Assembly (NCBI GenBank): GCA_014799665.1
Contig: JAAVHP010000028.1
Span: 1 to 64,000 of the forward strand
Source: Clostridiales bacterium
GTDB taxonomy: Bacteria; Bacillota; Clostridia; Christensenellales; Pumilibacteraceae
Direction of reading: 5' to 3'
Length of the DNA stretch: 64,000 nucleotides
Part shown: positions 24,498-32,786 of the stretch, one piece after another
Layout: each line of letters opens with the position of its first letter
Numbering within the stretch: position 1 is the first letter of the stretch
The notes under the pieces: model-generated
Seen by the model: only the letters and a program-made list of their open reading frames with translations
What the model was told of the DNA's origin: nothing
Database searches by the model: none
Program-made: the position numbers and the translations under genes

Positions 24498-25358
24498 ATG
24501 TCCGGAACGAACAAAGTAAAAATAACTACCGACAGCGCCGCCGATCTCAACGGGTTATTTAAAGAGCGCGATATCGGCGAAATGTCGCTTTACGTCACGC
24601 TCGGCGAAGAACACTTTCTCGACGACGTGGACATAGACCCGATCAAAATCTTCGAGCACTACGAAAAAACGGGCGAGCTTCCCAAAACGGCGGCGCGCTC
24701 GACCGAAGATTTCTACGAATATTTCAAATCGTTTACCGACGAGGGGTATGCCGTAATACATATAACCATATCGTCGGGGATCTCGTCCACGTACGAATAT
24801 GCGCTGAAAGCGGCGGAACGGCTACAAAACGTGTTCGTCGTCGACAGCCTTTCGCTATCGTCGGGAACGGGCTTGCTCGCGCTTGCAGCCGCAGATTTAC
24901 GCGATAACGGCTTAACTGCCCACGAAATAGTGAACGTGCTCAATACACGCAAAACCTCGATACAGGCTTCGTTTATGGTAAATACGCTCGAATTTCTGTA
25001 CAAGGGCGGCAGGTGCAGCGGACTTTCGGCGTTCTTCGGCAAAGCGTTATCGATAAAGCCGGTATTACAGCTGATAAACGGAAACATCACGGTCACGCGC
25101 AAATATTTGGGTAACTTTAACAAAAACATACTGAAATACGTAGATTACACGCTCAAACAATACGACACCCCCGACAAAACGCGTATCTTTATCACGCACT
25201 CCCACGCCGACAAGGAATCGGTCGACGCGGTACGAAACCTTCTTATCGAGCGCGGCTTCGCGCCCGACCGCATCCACGAAACGATAGCCGGCTCCACGAT
25301 AACCAGCCATTGCGGCAAAAGCACGCTCGGCATACTTTATATAAACGACGGTAAATAA
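24498..25358 (+). CDS. DegV family fatty-acid-binding protein
   Basis: 286 residues, typical length. The hallmark start KITTDSAADL, the segment HITISSGISSTYEYA and the region NTLEFLYKGGRCSG with AFFGKALSIKPVLQL are diagnostic. DegV proteins bind fatty acids and, as FakB-type subunits, present them to FakA kinase; whether this one does is unknown because no fakA is in view. AGGTGAAG serves as RBS. Its stop is one base before rsmG. Confidence 0.93.
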   Translation: MSGTNKVKITTDSAADLNGLFKERDIGEMSLYVTLGEEHFLDDVDIDPIKIFEHYEKTGELPKTAARSTEDFYEYFKSFTDEGYAVIHITISSGISSTYEYALKAAERLQNVFVVDSLSLSSGTGLLALAAADLRDNGLTAHEIVNVLNTRKTSIQASFMVNTLEFLYKGGRCSGLSAFFGKALSIKPVLQLINGNITVTRKYLGNFNKNILKYVDYTLKQYDTPDKTRIFITHSHADKESVDAVRNLLIERGFAPDRIHETIAGSTITSHCGKSTLGILYINDGK

Positions 25359-25359
25359 A

Positions 25360-26013
25360 ATGACGGAAATAGACAAAACCGAGCTCGACGCCTCGCACGG
25401 CAGGGCAATATTCAAACAGTTCCTCGACGAGAATTTCGACGACAAAACGCTCATTGACGAATTCGACAAGCTGACGGCGCTCTACTTCAAAGTAAACTCC
25501 GTAATAAACATTTCCGCGCTGAAAACGCTCGACGATATCTATATCAAGCACTACTTAGACAGCCTTTACCCCTACGCACACTTTTCGGGCGCGTGCTGCG
25601 ACGTGGGTTGCGGCGGCGGCTTTCCCTGCCTTCCGCTCGCGATCGCGACAAAACTGCACTTTACGGGCGTAGAAAGCGTGGGAAAAAAACTAACTCTCAT
25701 CCACTCGGCGGTCTCCGAGCTCAAACTCGGCAATATCCGCGCCGACTACGCGCGGTCTGAGGATCTCGTCAAGCTCGGGCGGAAGTACGACACGGTATGC
25801 TGTCGGGCGGTGGCGGACTGCGAAAAGTCGATAAAGCTATGCGCGCCGCTCGTCAAATCGGGCGGAAAACTCGTTCTCTACCGCACTCAGAACGACGATC
25901 GGGCAAACCAAACGATTGAAATATCAAACAACCTCACTCTGACGGATACTATTGACTATCTACTTCCTCAAACGGATATTAAGCGTAGACTGTACTTATA
26001 CACAAAAAATTGA
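25360..26013 (+). CDS. rsmG: 16S rRNA m7G527 methyltransferase
   Basis: 217 residues. RsmG/GidB methylates G527 of 16S rRNA. Visible: the N-terminal helix pair (LTALYFKVNSVINISALKTLDDIYIKHYLDSL), the SAM motif CCDVGCGGGFPCLPLAI, VESVGKKLTLIH and CCRAVADCEKSIKLCAPLVKSGGKLVLYR. It is the last gene of the operon from 22185. In many Firmicutes rsmG, mnmE, parA/parB and oriC are neighbours; here the candidate origin follows it directly. Confidence 0.95.
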   Translation: MTEIDKTELDASHGRAIFKQFLDENFDDKTLIDEFDKLTALYFKVNSVINISALKTLDDIYIKHYLDSLYPYAHFSGACCDVGCGGGFPCLPLAIATKLHFTGVESVGKKLTLIHSAVSELKLGNIRADYARSEDLVKLGRKYDTVCCRAVADCEKSIKLCAPLVKSGGKLVLYRTQNDDRANQTIEISNNLTLTDTIDYLLPQTDIKRRLYLYTKN

Positions 26014-26316
26014 CTACCGCTTAGCGCTTAGTAGTGTTAATATATATTATTTATTTGATTTTTATATAGGTTATAAGCGCCGTGTATATGTTCATATACC
26101 ACAATTTATACAATATAAGCGGTTAAAACGATAATCATAATACAAGATAAACGATAATTAGAGTCCTTGTAAATGTTCATATAACCGTTCATGTTTCGTT
26201 CATATCAAAGATAACTGTTCATAACAAAAGTAAGATAAACATAAAAATCCGAAAAATCGAAGAATAAAAACCTACTTATCAACAGATTGTTCAAATCATT
26301 CCGTAACTTATGCACA
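26014..26316. other. candidate chromosomal replication origin (oriC)
   Basis: About 295 bp of AT-rich non-coding DNA between rsmG and mnmE. DnaA-box-like TTATCAACA (26276-26284) and TTATGCACA (26308-26316, matching TTATNCACA) lie at its right end. [T/C]GTTCATAT iterons occur at 26089, 26174, 26186, 26197 and 26216, with 11-19 nt steps in the last four. The + strand changes from C-rich to G-rich across this point. The skew and neighbours make it the best origin candidate in the window. Confidence 0.65.
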
Positions 26317-27662
26317 ATAGCAACGTAAAATCCCAAAACGATAAACCCGATATCATAGCGGCGCTCGCTACGCCGTACGGAAAGTCGGCGCTCGCCGTTA
26401 TTCGCGTGAGCGGCGAGGGCTGTATTGGGTTTGTACAAAACTTTCTTAAACGCCCGCTCGAAGTAGGGCGGCTTGCCGTGAACACCTTTATCGACGGGCT
26501 GTTTACGGAAAGATTGATGGCTGTGTGCTACAAAGCGCCAAGGTCGTACACGGGCGAGGATTTGGTCGAGCTTTATCCGCACGGGAACATGACGATTTGT
26601 GACGCGATAATAAAATCGCTTATCGACGGCGGGGCGCGGGCGGCGGAGCGCGGCGAGTTCACCAAGCGCGCGTTCCTGAACGGAAAACTCGATCTTATGC
26701 AGTGCGAAGCGCTTGCCGATATAATCGACGCGCAGACCAAAGAACAGCTCGATTACGGGAACAAGCGGTTCGACGGTCGGTTTAAGGCGCTCGGCGAGGT
26801 GGAAAACCTTCTTAACAGGGCGCTTAGCTCGGTGGAAGCTGTACTCCATTACAGCGACGAGCTCGAAGACGGCGAGATAGATCAAGCCGTTATGACCGAC
26901 GTTTACGGCGCGATCGATATAGCCATAAGCACGCTCGAACCCGAAATCGACGGGTACGCGGGTGGAAAAATAATAAACGACGGGTTCAAGATCGCCATAA
27001 TCGGCGCGCCCAACGTGGGAAAATCGACGTTGCTCAACGCGTTGACGGACAGCGACCGCGCGATCGTCACCGAGATTGCGGGAACGACGCGCGACACCGT
27101 AGACGGCGAGTACGTGTATAACGACCGTAAGTTCGTCGTAACCGACACTGCGGGACTGCACGACGAAACGACCGACCGAGTGGAAATTATAGGAATGGAG
27201 CGCGCGAAACAGGCGGCGAAGCGCGCCGACGGAGTGGTTTTCCTGGTGTCGGGCGGCGAGAACGCGCCCAAAATCGAGAACGTAGCTAATTATATAGTGG
27301 TAAAAAACAAGTGCGACGGGCTGACCGACGTCGGCGTCGAGTATAAAAAATGCACCGCCGCGGACGGAAAACTTGAAATAAGCGCGAAAAACAATATAAA
27401 TATAACCGCGCTCAAACAAAAGCTGTACGAGCTGTGTCCGCGCGATTTCGGCGCGATATGCAATCACAGGCAGTACGATTGCGCCGTAAGCTGTATGAAC
27501 AGCCTGAAAGCGGCAAGAATAGAAAAATATAAGGCAGGCGGGCTGGAAATCGTCGCCGCGCTCTTGTACGAAGCGTATTCGGCGATTGAGCAGCTTTACG
27601 GCGAACAGGCGGACGAAAAGGTCATTGCCACCGTGTTCGAGCGGTTTTGCGTAGGTAAGTAG
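26310..27662 (+). CDS. mnmE: tRNA uridine-5-carboxymethylaminomethyl GTPase
   Basis: 450 residues, full length. With MnmG it modifies U34 of several tRNAs. The N-terminal folate-binding domain begins DIIAALATPYGKSALAVIRVSG; the inserted G domain has GAPNVGKSTLLNAL (P-loop), GTTRDTV, DTAGLHD and NKCD; the C-terminus FERFCVGK contains the catalytic Cys motif. The only usable start is ATG 26310, with no good RBS and with its first bases inside a DnaA-box-like motif, so replication initiation proteins could affect its expression. mnmG is not in the window. Confidence 0.96.
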   Translation: MHNSNVKSQNDKPDIIAALATPYGKSALAVIRVSGEGCIGFVQNFLKRPLEVGRLAVNTFIDGLFTERLMAVCYKAPRSYTGEDLVELYPHGNMTICDAIIKSLIDGGARAAERGEFTKRAFLNGKLDLMQCEALADIIDAQTKEQLDYGNKRFDGRFKALGEVENLLNRALSSVEAVLHYSDELEDGEIDQAVMTDVYGAIDIAISTLEPEIDGYAGGKIINDGFKIAIIGAPNVGKSTLLNALTDSDRAIVTEIAGTTRDTVDGEYVYNDRKFVVTDTAGLHDETTDRVEIIGMERAKQAAKRADGVVFLVSGGENAPKIENVANYIVVKNKCDGLTDVGVEYKKCTAADGKLEISAKNNINITALKQKLYELCPRDFGAICNHRQYDCAVSCMNSLKAARIEKYKAGGLEIVAALLYEAYSAIEQLYGEQADEKVIATVFERFCVGK

Positions 27663-27664
27663 TC

Positions 27665-28162
27665 ATGAAAAGCAAGGTAGAACGAAAAAACAAACAAAAG
27701 TCGGCGCCCAAAGAGAGCATAAAAACGGTCGCCGTCAATAAGAAAGCGGTGTTCGACTACTTCTTCGTTGAGAGTATCGAGGTGGGAATAGCGCTCGAAG
27801 GGTCGGAAGTCAAGTCGGTCAAGCGCGGCGACGTGTCGCTTCGCGATAGCTTTTGTCATATCGAAAACGGCAATCTCGAACTGAAAAACTGCCAGATCTC
27901 GCCGTACGTCAACGTGGGCGCGTTCCCGCCCGATCCGCGCAGGTCGCGGCGGCTATTACTTCATAAATCCCAGTTGAAACGGCTCGCAGGCAAGGCGGCG
28001 GAAAAGGGTTTTACCATCGTTCCCGTCAAAATGTACTTTAAAGGACGGTTCGTCAAGCTCGAAATTGCGCTCGCGCGCGGAAAAAAGAACTACGAAAAGA
28101 AGCAGGTCATCAAGGAACGCGATATAAACCGTACCGCTCAGCGCGAAATAAGCAGGTATTAA
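27665..28162 (+). CDS. smpB: tmRNA-binding protein SmpB
   Basis: 165 residues. SmpB binds tmRNA and delivers it to stalled ribosomes. Signature segments: NKKAVFDYFFVESIEVGIALEGSEVKSVKRGDVSLRDSF, LLLHKSQLKRL and the basic tail ARGKKNYEKKQVIKERDINRTAQREISRY. The first 20 residues are an extra Lys-rich extension. It starts two bases after the mnmE stop and is co-transcribed. No tmRNA gene was recognised in the window. Confidence 0.96.
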   Translation: MKSKVERKNKQKSAPKESIKTVAVNKKAVFDYFFVESIEVGIALEGSEVKSVKRGDVSLRDSFCHIENGNLELKNCQISPYVNVGAFPPDPRRSRRLLLHKSQLKRLAGKAAEKGFTIVPVKMYFKGRFVKLEIALARGKKNYEKKQVIKERDINRTAQREISRY

Positions 28163-28190
28163 CTTGACAAGTCCGCGCAAAATAGATATA
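28162..28190 (+). promoter_or_regulatory. sigma-A promoter
   Basis: TTGACA (28162-28167), 17-nt spacer, TATAAT (28185-28190), starting at the last base of the smpB stop codon. It drives the 28233 gene. Confidence 0.85.
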
Positions 28191-28232
28191 ATAAGTTAAG
28201 TAAACGAAAGCTTCGACATAGGAGAACAACCG

Positions 28233-28526
28233 ATGATAGCATTTTTGTGTAACCCGTTCAACGACCCGAGCAGCCCTTGGTACTACGTGATCGGCGTGAT
28301 ATTCCTTCTTTTGATATTCGCCGCGCTCGCCGTGTATATAATCCTGTCGGGCAAGAAGAATAAAAAAGCGGAAGAAAATAAGAAAGACGCCGCCACTCCC
28401 GAAACGGAAGCGGGCGATAACGAAAGCGCGCCGCCGACCGAGGAAGCGGAAAAGCCGGAAGAACCCGAACCCGCGACCGAGCAAGCGGAAGCTACCGAAG
28501 AACAGCAAAAACCCGAAAACGAATAA
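28233..28526 (+). CDS. small single-TM protein with acidic tail
   Basis: 97 residues. One TM helix (WYYVIGVIFLLLIFAALAVYIIL) near residues 16-38, a basic stop-transfer GKKNKKAEENKK, then about 50 residues of Glu/Pro/Ala/Thr low complexity that should be disordered and cytosolic. AGGAGAA precedes the ATG, and the gene has its own promoter and terminator. No family is recognised. The charged-tail layout recalls the 242-916 protein, but the order of tail and TM is reversed. Confidence 0.7.
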   Translation: MIAFLCNPFNDPSSPWYYVIGVIFLLLIFAALAVYIILSGKKNKKAEENKKDAATPETEAGDNESAPPTEEAEKPEEPEPATEQAEATEEQQKPENE

Positions 28527-28531
28527 TTTAT

Positions 28532-28560
28532 AATCGCAGCCACAACGGTTGCGATTTTTT
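28532..28560 (+). terminator. intrinsic terminator
   Basis: AATCGCA (28532-28538) / TGCGATT (28550-28556) stem followed by TTTT. Confidence 0.8.
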
Positions 28561-28622
28561 GTGCCGAAAATCTTTTTTACGGCGTTCTCACACGGAATTT
28601 TACATGAAGAAGAGAAAACTTT

Positions 28623-28674
28623 ATATACCCCACCGTATCGCTAAACTCACGGTTTAGCAAATCAAGATTTTTTA
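28623..28674 (-). repeat. CTAAAC...GGTTTAG repeat, copy A3 (inverted)
   Basis: Reverse-strand copy of the 17300-17351 unit: ATACCCCACCGTAT, CTAAACTCACGGTTTAG, then CAAATCAAGATTTTTT. Confidence 0.75.
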
Positions 28675-28676
28675 TA

Positions 28677-28724
28677 AAAAGTTTCTTGCTTACTTCTTTG
28701 AAAAGAAGTAAGCAAGAAACTTTT
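28677..28724. repeat. perfect 22-bp-arm palindrome (3'-flank hairpin family)
   Basis: Left arm 28677-28698 and right arm 28703-28724 are exact reverse complements (core TTGCTTACTTCTT/AAGAAGTAAGCAA) around a 4-nt loop. It is the cleanest copy of the hairpin family seen at gene 3' ends. Between here and 29100 lie only C/G-rich repeat units (CCTTCCCC...GGGGGAAGG, 28807-28995); I see no gene. Confidence 0.8.
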
Positions 28725-29116
28725 AGTGTCGTGTGTTTACGAGGGTAAATTTTTTTGTTACACCCGATTAACTTCTTGGCGTTATTTATTGCTCAACACT
28801 TTTCAAGCCCTCCCTAATTGGGGAAGGTGGCACGAGCGTAGCGAGTGACGGATGAGGACATTTCTAAATCTATCCTTATTTAACCTTCCCCTCAGGGGGA
28901 AGGGGAACCGCTTCGCGGTGGATGAGGTGATAAATTGCAACCTTATTCTCTACCTCCCCCTTTGGGGGGAGGGGGACCGCGTCAGCGGTGGTGGGGGCAT
29001 TATGGGATTGCTTGAAAAAGTTGGATATTGTAACTCACGTCCTTACCGTTATGCCGAGAGTGTAACCGCCCCCCCCCGCTCTCACACAGAAAATCCCATG
29101 CCGAGTAACTTTCCCC

Positions 29117-29168
29117 GATACCCCTACCGTATAACTAAACCGACGGTTTAGCAAATCAAGATTTTTTA
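29117..29168 (-). repeat. CTAAACCGACGGTTTAG repeat, copy A4 (inverted)
   Basis: Reverse-strand copy of the 17300 unit with the intact palindrome CTAAACCGACGGTTTAG and CAAATCAAGATTTTTT. Confidence 0.8.
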
Positions 29169-29258
29169 ACATGAAAGTAAAAATCAAAAAATTCCGCCGA
29201 AACCGAAAAAACACCTAAACCCGCGCGATCCCCGCAAAAACCAACCCCGCCAAAACGC

Positions 29259-29287
29259 TTGACAAACCGACCGTATTTTCATATAAT
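29259..29287 (+). promoter_or_regulatory. tRNA-Ser promoter
   Basis: TTGACA (29259-29264), 17-nt spacer, TATAAT (29282-29287), 12 nt before the tRNA 5' end. Confidence 0.9.
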
Positions 29288-29299
29288 AAAGAAGCAATT

Positions 29300-29390
29300 G
29301 GAGAAGTACCCAAGAGGCTCAAGGGGCTCCCCTGCTAAGGGAGTAGTTCGGTAACACGGAGCGCGGGTTCGAATCCCGCCTTCTCCGCCA
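29300..29390 (+). tRNA. tRNA-Ser (anticodon GCT)
   Basis: 91 nt including encoded CCA. Acceptor GGAGAAG pairs with CTTCTCC, followed by discriminator G and CCA. The anticodon stem CTCCC/GGGAG holds loop CTGCTAA (anticodon GCT, codons AGU/AGC). The long variable arm and the T-arm GCGGGTTCGAATCCCGC are intact. It marks the left edge of the AT-rich accessory region and is a plausible integration target. Confidence 0.95.
29377..29390 (+). other. candidate attachment core in tRNA 3' end
   Basis: CGCCTTCTCCGCCA. A 13/14 match in the same orientation lies at 47137-47150 and a 15-nt exact inverted match (29375-29389) at 45804-45818. Tyrosine recombinases often use tRNA 3' ends as attB. Confidence 0.45.
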
Positions 29391-29395
29391 AGTGG

Positions 29396-29430
29396 AACTA
29401 AGTTGAACCCCAGGTTTGGCTTAGTTTTTA
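29396..29430 (+). terminator. terminator after tRNA-Ser
   Basis: AACTAAG (29396-29402) / CTTAGTT (29420-29426) with inner AACC/GGTT pairing, followed by T-rich sequence. From 29431 to 29691 there is only AT-rich leader DNA. Confidence 0.7.
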
Positions 29431-29691
29431 TTTTTAAAACGATATCATGTGTTTTTGTAATTTACAATCTAATTACATATTAAACATCCAAATTATTAGC
29501 GTGAACAGGCATCAACGATTTGTTATTGGTATTTAAAATATGTTTCATCGTGCTTTGTTGTTTGAATTCTGTAAATGTTATTTGGTTTAACATATATGCA
29601 GCGGATGTGAATGCGTCGCATGTTTTATAAATACTTGTTTTTATATTGAAAATATGTTAGACTAAATTAAAGTAATGCTAGGAGAATGAGT

Positions 29692-30819
29692 ATGTATAAA
29701 ATCAATCAACAAACTAAAACTCTTGAAAAAGTCGAAGAAAAAACATTTGAAGATATAAAATGCAAGGAACGACAGGACCTACAAGAATGGATTGTCAGCA
29801 ATCCTGCGATATTAGGGGAAGATTTATTAATTATTCAAAAAGAATTTTCTGATTTTGAAAACACTAATGAAAGGTTGGATCTTCTGGCCTTGGATAAAAA
29901 TGGAAGATTGGTTATTATAGAGAATAAAACTGATGATACAGGAAAGGATGTTGTTTGGCAAGCAATAAAATATGCATCATATTGTTCCACATTGACGACT
30001 GTTCAGGTGAGAGAAATTTATAATAAGTATATAAATAAATATGGAATAGATTTGAATGCCGAGGAATCACTTTTAGAATTTCTAAATACAGATAGTTTAG
30101 AAAATACTGAAATTAATCCGGCAAATAGTCAACGAATTATGTTAGTTTCTCATAAATTTAGACCGGAAGTGTTATCGGCAGCGCAGTGGTTATTGAATTA
30201 TAAAGTTGACATCGCATGTATTAAAGTTATGCCATTAAAACATGGTGAAGATTTGTTTTTAGATGCGGACCAAATTTTGCCACAAATAGAGACAAAAGAA
30301 TATACGTTAAAATTGGCAGAGAAGGCTATAGAATCGCAAACTCAGCAAAAATCATTGGCTAAATCCGAAAAATTAAGGAATGAGTTTTGGAAATTTTTTA
30401 TACCGAAATTCAATACTAAAAGTAATTTATTTAGTAATATTTCGTTTGATAGAAAAGATCATTGGTTGGGGACTGCTGCAAGAATGTTAAGTGGAATCAG
30501 CTACAATTTTTTGATATGTAAAGATTATTGTGGTGTAGAGTTGACAATTGCAAATGGGAACAAAGAATTGAATAAAAAAGTATATGATGTTTTGTTTGCA
30601 CGAAAATCCGAAATCGAAGATAAACTTAAAGAGTACGAATTGGAGTGGGAACGATTGGATAGTGCATGCATGTCAAGAATATGCGTAAGAAATAAAGAAT
30701 TTTCGTTGTACAGAACAGAAATGTGGGATGATATTGGAACATATTTAACAGATGCTATGATTCATTTTGAAAAAGTTTTTAAGGATTATACTTCCTTGGT
30801 TAAGGCACAAAATAAATAG
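29692..30819 (+). CDS. NucS/DUF91-like nuclease with DUF4268-type C-terminus
   Basis: About 375 residues from ATG 29692, placed 7 nt after AGGAG; the ATG two codons earlier is too close to the RBS. Residues about 30-90 contain E-x-L-x-x-W and a PD-(D/E)xK core: RLDLLALDKNGRLVIIENK gives the Asp and E-x-K. The C-terminal part (RNEFWKFFIPKF ... DHWLGTAARMLSGISYNFLI ... YRTEMWDDIGTYLTDAMIHFEKVF) fits DUF4268, a domain common in restriction-like and defence loci. AT-rich compared with core genes. It precedes a HEPN protein by 71 nt on the same strand. Confidence 0.78.
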   Translation: MYKINQQTKTLEKVEEKTFEDIKCKERQDLQEWIVSNPAILGEDLLIIQKEFSDFENTNERLDLLALDKNGRLVIIENKTDDTGKDVVWQAIKYASYCSTLTTVQVREIYNKYINKYGIDLNAEESLLEFLNTDSLENTEINPANSQRIMLVSHKFRPEVLSAAQWLLNYKVDIACIKVMPLKHGEDLFLDADQILPQIETKEYTLKLAEKAIESQTQQKSLAKSEKLRNEFWKFFIPKFNTKSNLFSNISFDRKDHWLGTAARMLSGISYNFLICKDYCGVELTIANGNKELNKKVYDVLFARKSEIEDKLKEYELEWERLDSACMSRICVRNKEFSLYRTEMWDDIGTYLTDAMIHFEKVFKDYTSLVKAQNK

Positions 30820-30890
30820 CTATTATAGATATGGAGTTTCGTTTTCAAATCTACAAGCATATTAATTAAGAAAAATTAGGTCGATATAAA

Positions 30891-32210
30891 ATGAAATTAT
30901 TATTTGAAAAAATCATTGACGCGGTGAAAAGCAAAAATATAACTATTCATAACTATCATGAGAGCGAGTTGTTTAATAAATTTGGGAATAAGCTTTGGGC
31001 AGATGTTCAGAGATTTTCAAAATATACTCCGGATGGTAGATATGAGAAAATAGTTTTCGATGAACTGGATAATGCGGTAAATAATCAACTGGATTATGAT
31101 AATTTTTTAAAAAGAATTGAAAATAGTTTAGAGTCACTTTCCGTTCCTTGTCTTATATTAGTACCATTAAATTTTATTAACGATGATGATATAGCAACTG
31201 ATTTGACACTTTCGAACAATATAAGATTGTTTAAAACAGACAAGCCTCAAATTGATAAGGGGATTTGGAGAACTAAAAGCAAAAAGTCAAATTTGGAAGA
31301 GTATTTTGAACATACGGTTTATGCCCAACTCTCGCGAGAGCATATTGTCACTGCAAAAGATAGAAATTTCTTTAATTACCCAATATTAACTATATTTGTG
31401 AATAATATAGATTGGAAGGTTGAGATTGAATCAGGTCGAATAGTGAGTGCAGCGTATGCATTTATTCGCATGATTGAATTTGATACTAAATTAGATTGCG
31501 GCGGTTGGGGATATCTGATGCGGGCGGAACATAATCCGGCGCATGTGTATGGAGTATATTATAATGAAACTCATGTGTCACCTAAACCGCCGTATGACAG
31601 TGGATATGGCTATTCGTTAAGATTTCAATGTTCGCCTATTCTGGATATTTCAACTAAGGATTTTATAAATAATAAGGCGCATTTGACTGAATTTACGACA
31701 TTATTAACACAATATATAAATTGTTGTTTTAAGGATGAAAGACTATTATCACAGTTCTCTTTAACAAAAATCAGACGGTGGCAAAACGCTATACAAATGT
31801 ATAATTCAGCATACGAGAACGCCTCAATTGAAAAATATGACGAGGCATTAGTTTTATTGCTCGTAATACTAGAGTCTTTATTTATTTCTAATTCCGGAAA
31901 TAAAAAGGAAAAAGTAATTAAAGCGTTAGTGGATTTTTTTCAAGGCGATTCTAATTTTAGCGAAAGTCTTATTAGACAACTTATTACAAGTACATATAAG
32001 TTAAGAAACAAATTTGTCCATGAAGGAATGGGTATAGATAATGAATATGTATATTTGAAGTCATTAAATGATTATCAAGGCGAGGTTATGGGAATGAAAC
32101 CGTTTGCACATTCAGAATTGGGATTAGTTTCAAAGCATTGTAGAGAATTGTATGTTTTATTTATACTTGTCGGTAGAGTTTTAAGATCATATACTTGTGA
32201 GATTTCTTAA
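30891..32210 (+). CDS. ApeA-like HEPN-domain protein
   Basis: 439 residues. The N-terminal two thirds are unassigned alpha/beta sequence. The C-terminal region has YDEALVLLLVILESLFISNSGNKKEKV followed by RNKFVHEG (about residues 372-379), the R-x4-H signature of HEPN ribonuclease domains, in the context typical of ApeA-like HEPN proteins. Such proteins act in abortive anti-phage defence by cutting RNA. No TM or signal peptide. It follows the nuclease gene and probably shares its transcript. Whether the two form one system is inference. Confidence 0.72.
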   Translation: MKLLFEKIIDAVKSKNITIHNYHESELFNKFGNKLWADVQRFSKYTPDGRYEKIVFDELDNAVNNQLDYDNFLKRIENSLESLSVPCLILVPLNFINDDDIATDLTLSNNIRLFKTDKPQIDKGIWRTKSKKSNLEEYFEHTVYAQLSREHIVTAKDRNFFNYPILTIFVNNIDWKVEIESGRIVSAAYAFIRMIEFDTKLDCGGWGYLMRAEHNPAHVYGVYYNETHVSPKPPYDSGYGYSLRFQCSPILDISTKDFINNKAHLTEFTTLLTQYINCCFKDERLLSQFSLTKIRRWQNAIQMYNSAYENASIEKYDEALVLLLVILESLFISNSGNKKEKVIKALVDFFQGDSNFSESLIRQLITSTYKLRNKFVHEGMGIDNEYVYLKSLNDYQGEVMGMKPFAHSELGLVSKHCRELYVLFILVGRVLRSYTCEIS

Positions 32211-32335
32211 AGCATTATTATCGCAATCATATTGTAATACTATCAAAATATTATTAATGATCGTAGTGCATCGTAAAAGATTGCGACATTAATATCGGTG
32301 TTCTATTTGCTCCTCACTCGTCCCGCCAGCGTAAG

Positions 32336-32359
32336 ACGCACCCAATCGGGTGCGTTTTT
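32336..32359 (+). terminator. intrinsic terminator
   Basis: ACGCACCC/GGGTGCGT stem (32336-32355) followed by TTTT, 125 nt after the HEPN gene. Confidence 0.8.
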
Positions 32360-32430
32360 CGTTGGCAGAAAAGGTGAATAAGGTAATGAGAAGTGCGCCG
32401 TAGTAAATATAAAAATAATATGAAAAAAAT

Positions 32431-32535
32431 AGTCAATACAACTTAGCGGTTATGTTTTTTTCGGGCGCAAGTAACTTGCGTGAGTACTGCGGCAAAAATA
32501 TACGTGCAAGCAAATATTTTTGCCTTGTATTGACT
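32431..32535. repeat. inverted repeat around a nested hairpin
   Basis: AGTCAATACAA (32431-32441) and TTGTATTGACT (32525-32535) are perfect inverse copies enclosing GGCAAAAATAT/ATATTTTTGCC. The architecture resembles the 3849-4022 element. No gene is seen between 32360 and 32786. Confidence 0.6.
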
Positions 32536-32618
32536 GCTAGGCGCTCGGCGTAGCCGAAGCCCGTGCGCGATATCCGCGCATAATCTCGCTGTAAAAGCTA
32601 TCAGCGTCGGTTTAGTCG

Positions 32619-32705
32619 TTCGGTCATATCAAAAGCGGCGGGTGAATGATCAAAGCCGCGCAGCGGCGCACTTGTTATATATCAAGCACACGCCATAGTG
32701 CCAAC
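32619..32705 (+). repeat. direct repeat B1
   Basis: TTCGGTCATATC-AAAGCGGCGGGT ... CAAAGCCGCGCAGCG ... GCACTTGTTATA-ATCAAGC. A second copy with a larger central hairpin is at 46017-46155. Both copies precede a gene on the + strand. Confidence 0.7.
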
Positions 32706-32786
32706 CATTGTTTCTATGATATATATGGTCGAAAATACAAAGTTTTTGTGTTATAATAAACCTAATTAAGCGTTGGAGGCGAAAAA

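Noticed and set aside
26205..27467. 420-codon minus ORF opposite mnmE
   Set aside because: Antisense of an unmistakable mnmE.
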